Source: Nitrospinota bacterium (GTDB lineage: Bacteria > Nitrospinota > Nitrospinia > UBA9942). Taken from it: a stretch of 6,443 nucleotides of DNA. The stretch's first letter is position 1, and the number at the start of each line of letters is the position of its first letter. The DNA lies in NCBI GenBank assembly GCA_016234205.1, contig JACRGN010000131.1, forward strand, positions 1 to 6,443. The letters are read 5' to 3'. The notes below the pieces were generated by a model. That model was not told the origin of the DNA and ran no database searches. It worked only from the letters and a program-made list of their open reading frames with translations. Below are positions 4,170 to 6,443 of this stretch, piece after piece. The translations under genes and the position numbers were made by a program.

Positions 4170-6028
4170 AAAAAAACACCGTAAGAATATCCTCTGCTAT
4201 TCCTTCCAATTTTATTTTTTTTTGCCTCCTCTCAATTCTAATTTTTATTTCAGTTTATTTTAACTCTGCTCAGGCAGAAGAGTATATACAAGTTCCTGCG
4301 GCTGCCGATTTAAGAACTGAATTCAGTGACGGCGTATATTCTGTTGAGGAACTGGTAAAACTGGCAAAATCAAAGGGGATAGAAATACTGATTATTAATG
4401 ACCATGACAGATATTCGCTTGAATACGGTTTTTGGCCCCTTGAGAAGATTTTAAAGAAAAAGGTAGAGGAATCATCTCTATTAAAGAATGGTGCAAAGAA
4501 TTATTTGGACGAGATAGACAGGGTAGGGAAGAAATATCCTGATATGCTCATCATCCCGGGTATAGAAAGTGCCCCGTTTTATTACTGGACAGGCAGTATA
4601 TTCTCTAATAATCTTACAGCCCATAAATGGGAGAATCATATTGGGATTGTGGGATTGGAAAGCCCCAAAGATATAGAAGGGCTTCCTACACTTAACAGTA
4701 ATTTTTCTATTAATTATTATAAAAAATATATTTACAACACTGCATTTTTCACGCTTTCATTAATATTAAGTATCCTGTTAATCAGATGGGAGGGTGTCTA
4801 TAGATATACAGGTTTAGTTATATGTTTATTCAGTCTGCTTTTCATTATAAATTTTCATCCACTGCGGAGTTCACCCTTTGACCAGTATCATGGGGATAAG
4901 GGGGTTCTGCCGTGGCAGGAGACTATTGACTATGTAAATAATAGGGGAGGCATGACATTCTGGCATCACCTTGAATCGGCGTCTGGTATTGGCAAAAAGG
5001 GACCTATATCCATTAATACGCCGCCTCATCCGGAAGATTTAATAAAGACACACGATTATACAGGCTTTCAGGCTATCTATGAAGATACCATTCATGTTAC
5101 CGAGCCGGGCAAGGAATGGGATATGGTGTTAAGTCAGTATTGTGCAGGTAACAGGGATATGCCTGCCTGGGGAATTGGTGGTCTTGATTATCATGGCGAA
5201 GGGGAGTCGGGGATAAAGTTGCAGGATGTAAAGACAATATTTCTTTTGCCTTTGAAAAAGACCTCCTCTTCATCCCCTCCTTCAGAAGGAGGGGAAAAAG
5301 GGGTGGTAGAAAAGACAAAGGCTGCTGTATATGAGGCATTGATAAATGGAAAGGTCTATCCTGTCAGACAGGGTGAGGATTACAGATTGGTTTTAGATGA
5401 ATTTTCCATCTCTGGCACTTCCGGGGTAAAGGCTGTCTCTGGAGATGAGATAGAGGTTCAGGGGAGTCCTAATATTAATATTAAGGTGTCTGCAATCCCC
5501 CCCCTACCCCCATTTGATAAAGGGGAGATAAAGGGGGAATTGGTGGAGATTCAATTAATTCGTAACGGTGAAATGATAAATAAGTTTGAAGGTGAGACAC
5601 CGTTAGAAATAAGTTTTAATGATGAACATCTGCTTGACTCAGAACAGGGCAAGTTTAAATCAGGAGATAAGATATATTACAGATTAAATATATATGGAAA
5701 GAGACCTAACTATATTATCTCAAATCCTATATTTGTAAAGCTTCTGCCGGGAGAGATTAAAGAACAGCCTGAACCAACACCCGAAATAGCTGAACCCTCG
5801 CCTGCTCCAGAGGAGATAATAAAAGTTGAATATATAATAGTTGAAAAATATTCTGCAATAAGAAATGGGCCGGGGGTAGAATATATAAAAATTGGAAGGG
5901 TTGATAAGGGAGAGAGCTTAGAGCTGCTGCATATTGAAGAGAAATTTTATAAAAATAAACCGTGGTATAAGGTGAGGTATAAGGATACAGAGGGCTTTAT
6001 ATGGGGAGGACTGGCAAAAAAAGAATAA
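4166..6028 (+). CDS. Exported PHP-domain protein with internal TM hairpin and C-terminal SH3b domain
   Basis: A 620-residue protein. Residues 1-37 look like a signal peptide (KK, hydrophobic 16-33, AQA before Glu38). A PHP metallohydrolase-like domain spans about 45-400: DLRTEFSDG (48-56) at the position of the usual HxHTxxSDG, INDHDR (77-82), PGIE (131-134), HIGIVGL (158-164), FWHHLES (265-271) and GLDYHGEG (339-346). Only the first HxH is changed, to Asp-x-Arg; the later candidate ligands remain. Between His158 and His267 there are two hydrophobic helices (about 188-206 and 214-230), a membrane hairpin. A beta-rich region follows, then a proline/glutamate linker (about 530-550) and a bacterial SH3 domain (about 552-620, with RNGPGVEY and GFIWGGL). 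Two palindromic repeats are inserted in frame (residues about 366-383 and 445-459). The start overlaps the fur stop as ATGA without a Shine-Dalgarno sequence, which suggests translational coupling. Substrate unknown; a periplasmic envelope role is inferred. Confidence 0.85.
   Translation: MKKNTVRISSAIPSNFIFFCLLSILIFISVYFNSAQAEEYIQVPAAADLRTEFSDGVYSVEELVKLAKSKGIEILIINDHDRYSLEYGFWPLEKILKKKVEESSLLKNGAKNYLDEIDRVGKKYPDMLIIPGIESAPFYYWTGSIFSNNLTAHKWENHIGIVGLESPKDIEGLPTLNSNFSINYYKKYIYNTAFFTLSLILSILLIRWEGVYRYTGLVICLFSLLFIINFHPLRSSPFDQYHGDKGVLPWQETIDYVNNRGGMTFWHHLESASGIGKKGPISINTPPHPEDLIKTHDYTGFQAIYEDTIHVTEPGKEWDMVLSQYCAGNRDMPAWGIGGLDYHGEGESGIKLQDVKTIFLLPLKKTSSSSPPSEGGEKGVVEKTKAAVYEALINGKVYPVRQGEDYRLVLDEFSISGTSGVKAVSGDEIEVQGSPNINIKVSAIPPLPPFDKGEIKGELVEIQLIRNGEMINKFEGETPLEISFNDEHLLDSEQGKFKSGDKIYYRLNIYGKRPNYIISNPIFVKLLPGEIKEQPEPTPEIAEPSPAPEEIIKVEYIIVEKYSAIRNGPGVEYIKIGRVDKGESLELLHIEEKFYKNKPWYKVRYKDTEGFIWGGLAKKE
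5256..5316. repeat. In-frame palindromic insertion with flanking 7-bp direct repeats
   Basis: Inside the PHP gene, CCCCTCCTTC (5274-5283) and GAAGGAGGGG (5285-5294) form a perfect 10-bp inverted repeat around one base. The segment is bounded by AAAAGAC at 5256-5262 and 5310-5316. Removing 5263-5316 (54 bp, 18 codons) leaves one AAAAGAC and an open frame reading LLPLKKTKAAVYEAL. The encoded insert is Ser/Pro/Gly-rich (SSSSPPSEGGEKGVVE). This is what a small mobile palindromic element with target-site duplication would leave, though the 7-bp repeat is A-rich and might be chance. Confidence 0.7.
5485..5545. repeat. Second in-frame palindromic repeat in the PHP gene
   Basis: The core 5494-5541 is an imperfect palindrome: a C-rich left arm starting AATCCCCCCC and a G-rich right arm ending GGGGGAATT, folding around ATTTGATAAA. 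It encodes PPLPPFDKGEIKGEL (residues 445-459). Peptides of the PPLPPFDKG type are, to my knowledge, the recurrent translation of a dispersed palindromic repeat in unrelated bacterial proteins. A GGTG at 5485-5488 recurs at 5542-5545, exactly 57 bp (19 codons) apart; removing one period gives a continuous NINIKVEIQLIRNGE. A 4-bp match is weak evidence for a duplication. Confidence 0.7.
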
Positions 6029-6029
6029 A

Positions 6030-6443
6030 ATGATAGCAGCGATACATCAGCCCCAGTTCATACCATGGCTCGGTTATTTTGACAAGATTGACCAATCGGA
6101 TGTATTTATATTTCTTGATAGTGTCCAGTATAAAAAAAATGAATATCAGAATAGAAACAGGATAAAGACGGTTGATGGCTGGCAGTGGTTTACAGTGCCT
6201 GTCCTTTATAAGTTTCCTCAGAAGATTAATGAAGTAAGAATTAATAATAAGATAGACTGGAAAAAGAAACACCTTCATACTTTAATTACAAATTATTCAA
6301 AGTCAAAGTATTTTGAAAAATATATTTTGTATTTTAAGGAATTATATTCAAAGGAATGGGAATTTATTTCCGATATTAATATAGAGGTAACAAGACAGCT
6401 TGCTGAATTTTTAGGTATTAAAAATAAGTTTTTGGTTGCCTCA
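6030..6443 (+). CDS. WbqC-like family protein, 3' end cut by window
   Basis: 138 codons are present and the frame is still open at the window end; the family is usually about 230 residues. The N-terminus MIAAIHQPQFIPWLGYFDKI followed by SDVFIFLDSVQY (24-35) and YQNRNRIKT (39-47) is the hallmark of WbqC-like proteins, found in O-antigen and other surface polysaccharide gene clusters. The biochemical role is not well established; a link to sugar or aminoacyl modification of glycans is commonly inferred. The ATG lies 1 bp after the PHP gene stop, with no good Shine-Dalgarno sequence at normal spacing (an AGGA lies about 20 nt upstream), which suggests translational coupling to the PHP gene. The reading frame is confirmed by continuous family-like sequence to the last base. 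Confidence 0.9.
   Translation, partial: MIAAIHQPQFIPWLGYFDKIDQSDVFIFLDSVQYKKNEYQNRNRIKTVDGWQWFTVPVLYKFPQKINEVRINNKIDWKKKHLHTLITNYSKSKYFEKYILYFKELYSKEWEFISDINIEVTRQLAEFLGIKNKFLVAS

Overview
The window looks like a chromosomal piece of a Gram-negative, moderately AT-rich bacterium. It encodes a System I (Ccm) cytochrome c maturation cassette, an exported envelope protein with a signal peptide and SH3b domain, and a WbqC-family protein usually tied to surface polysaccharide. Several small palindromic repeats lie between and inside genes. This fits uncultured Nitrospirota, Desulfobacterota or similar lineages, but the phylum is a guess that the sequence alone cannot settle.

Layout: the left end (1-546) is the N-terminal 182 codons of an electron transfer flavoprotein beta subunit on the minus strand, cut by the window edge. 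A 152-bp divergent intergenic region (547-698) holds weak promoter candidates for both directions. Everything to the right is on the plus strand and tightly packed, so it could be one long transcription unit. The genes are a class I SAM methyltransferase (699-1274), the ABC ATPase CcmA (1283-1999), the permease CcmB (2077-2754), a 45-residue CcmD-like protein (2765-2902), CcmC (3038-3712), a Fur-family regulator (3741-4169), an exported PHP-domain protein with a C-terminal SH3b domain (4166-6028), and the first 138 codons of a WbqC-like protein (6030-6443, cut by the window end).

How they fit together: CcmA, CcmB, CcmC and the CcmD-like protein form the heme-handling module that loads and releases the heme chaperone CcmE. 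CcmE, F, G and H are not in the window. The Fur-family gene follows ccmC by 28 bp, which links metal sensing to heme handling by position only. The fur/PHP junction overlaps by 4 bp and the PHP/wbqC junction is 1 bp, so these three genes are probably co-translated.

Most notable: (1) the PHP protein has Asp-x-Arg where the family has its first His-x-His metal motif, appears exported, and carries a transmembrane hairpin inside the PHP fold; (2) the same gene contains two in-frame palindromic repeat insertions, one flanked by a 7-bp direct repeat that allows exact reconstruction of an uninterrupted frame; (3) two other palindromic elements sit in the ccmA-ccmB and ccmD-ccmC gaps; (4) the ETF beta gene has a strong Shine-Dalgarno sequence overlapping its only upstream ATG, pointing to a CTG start. 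I did not find a clearly new multi-gene system.
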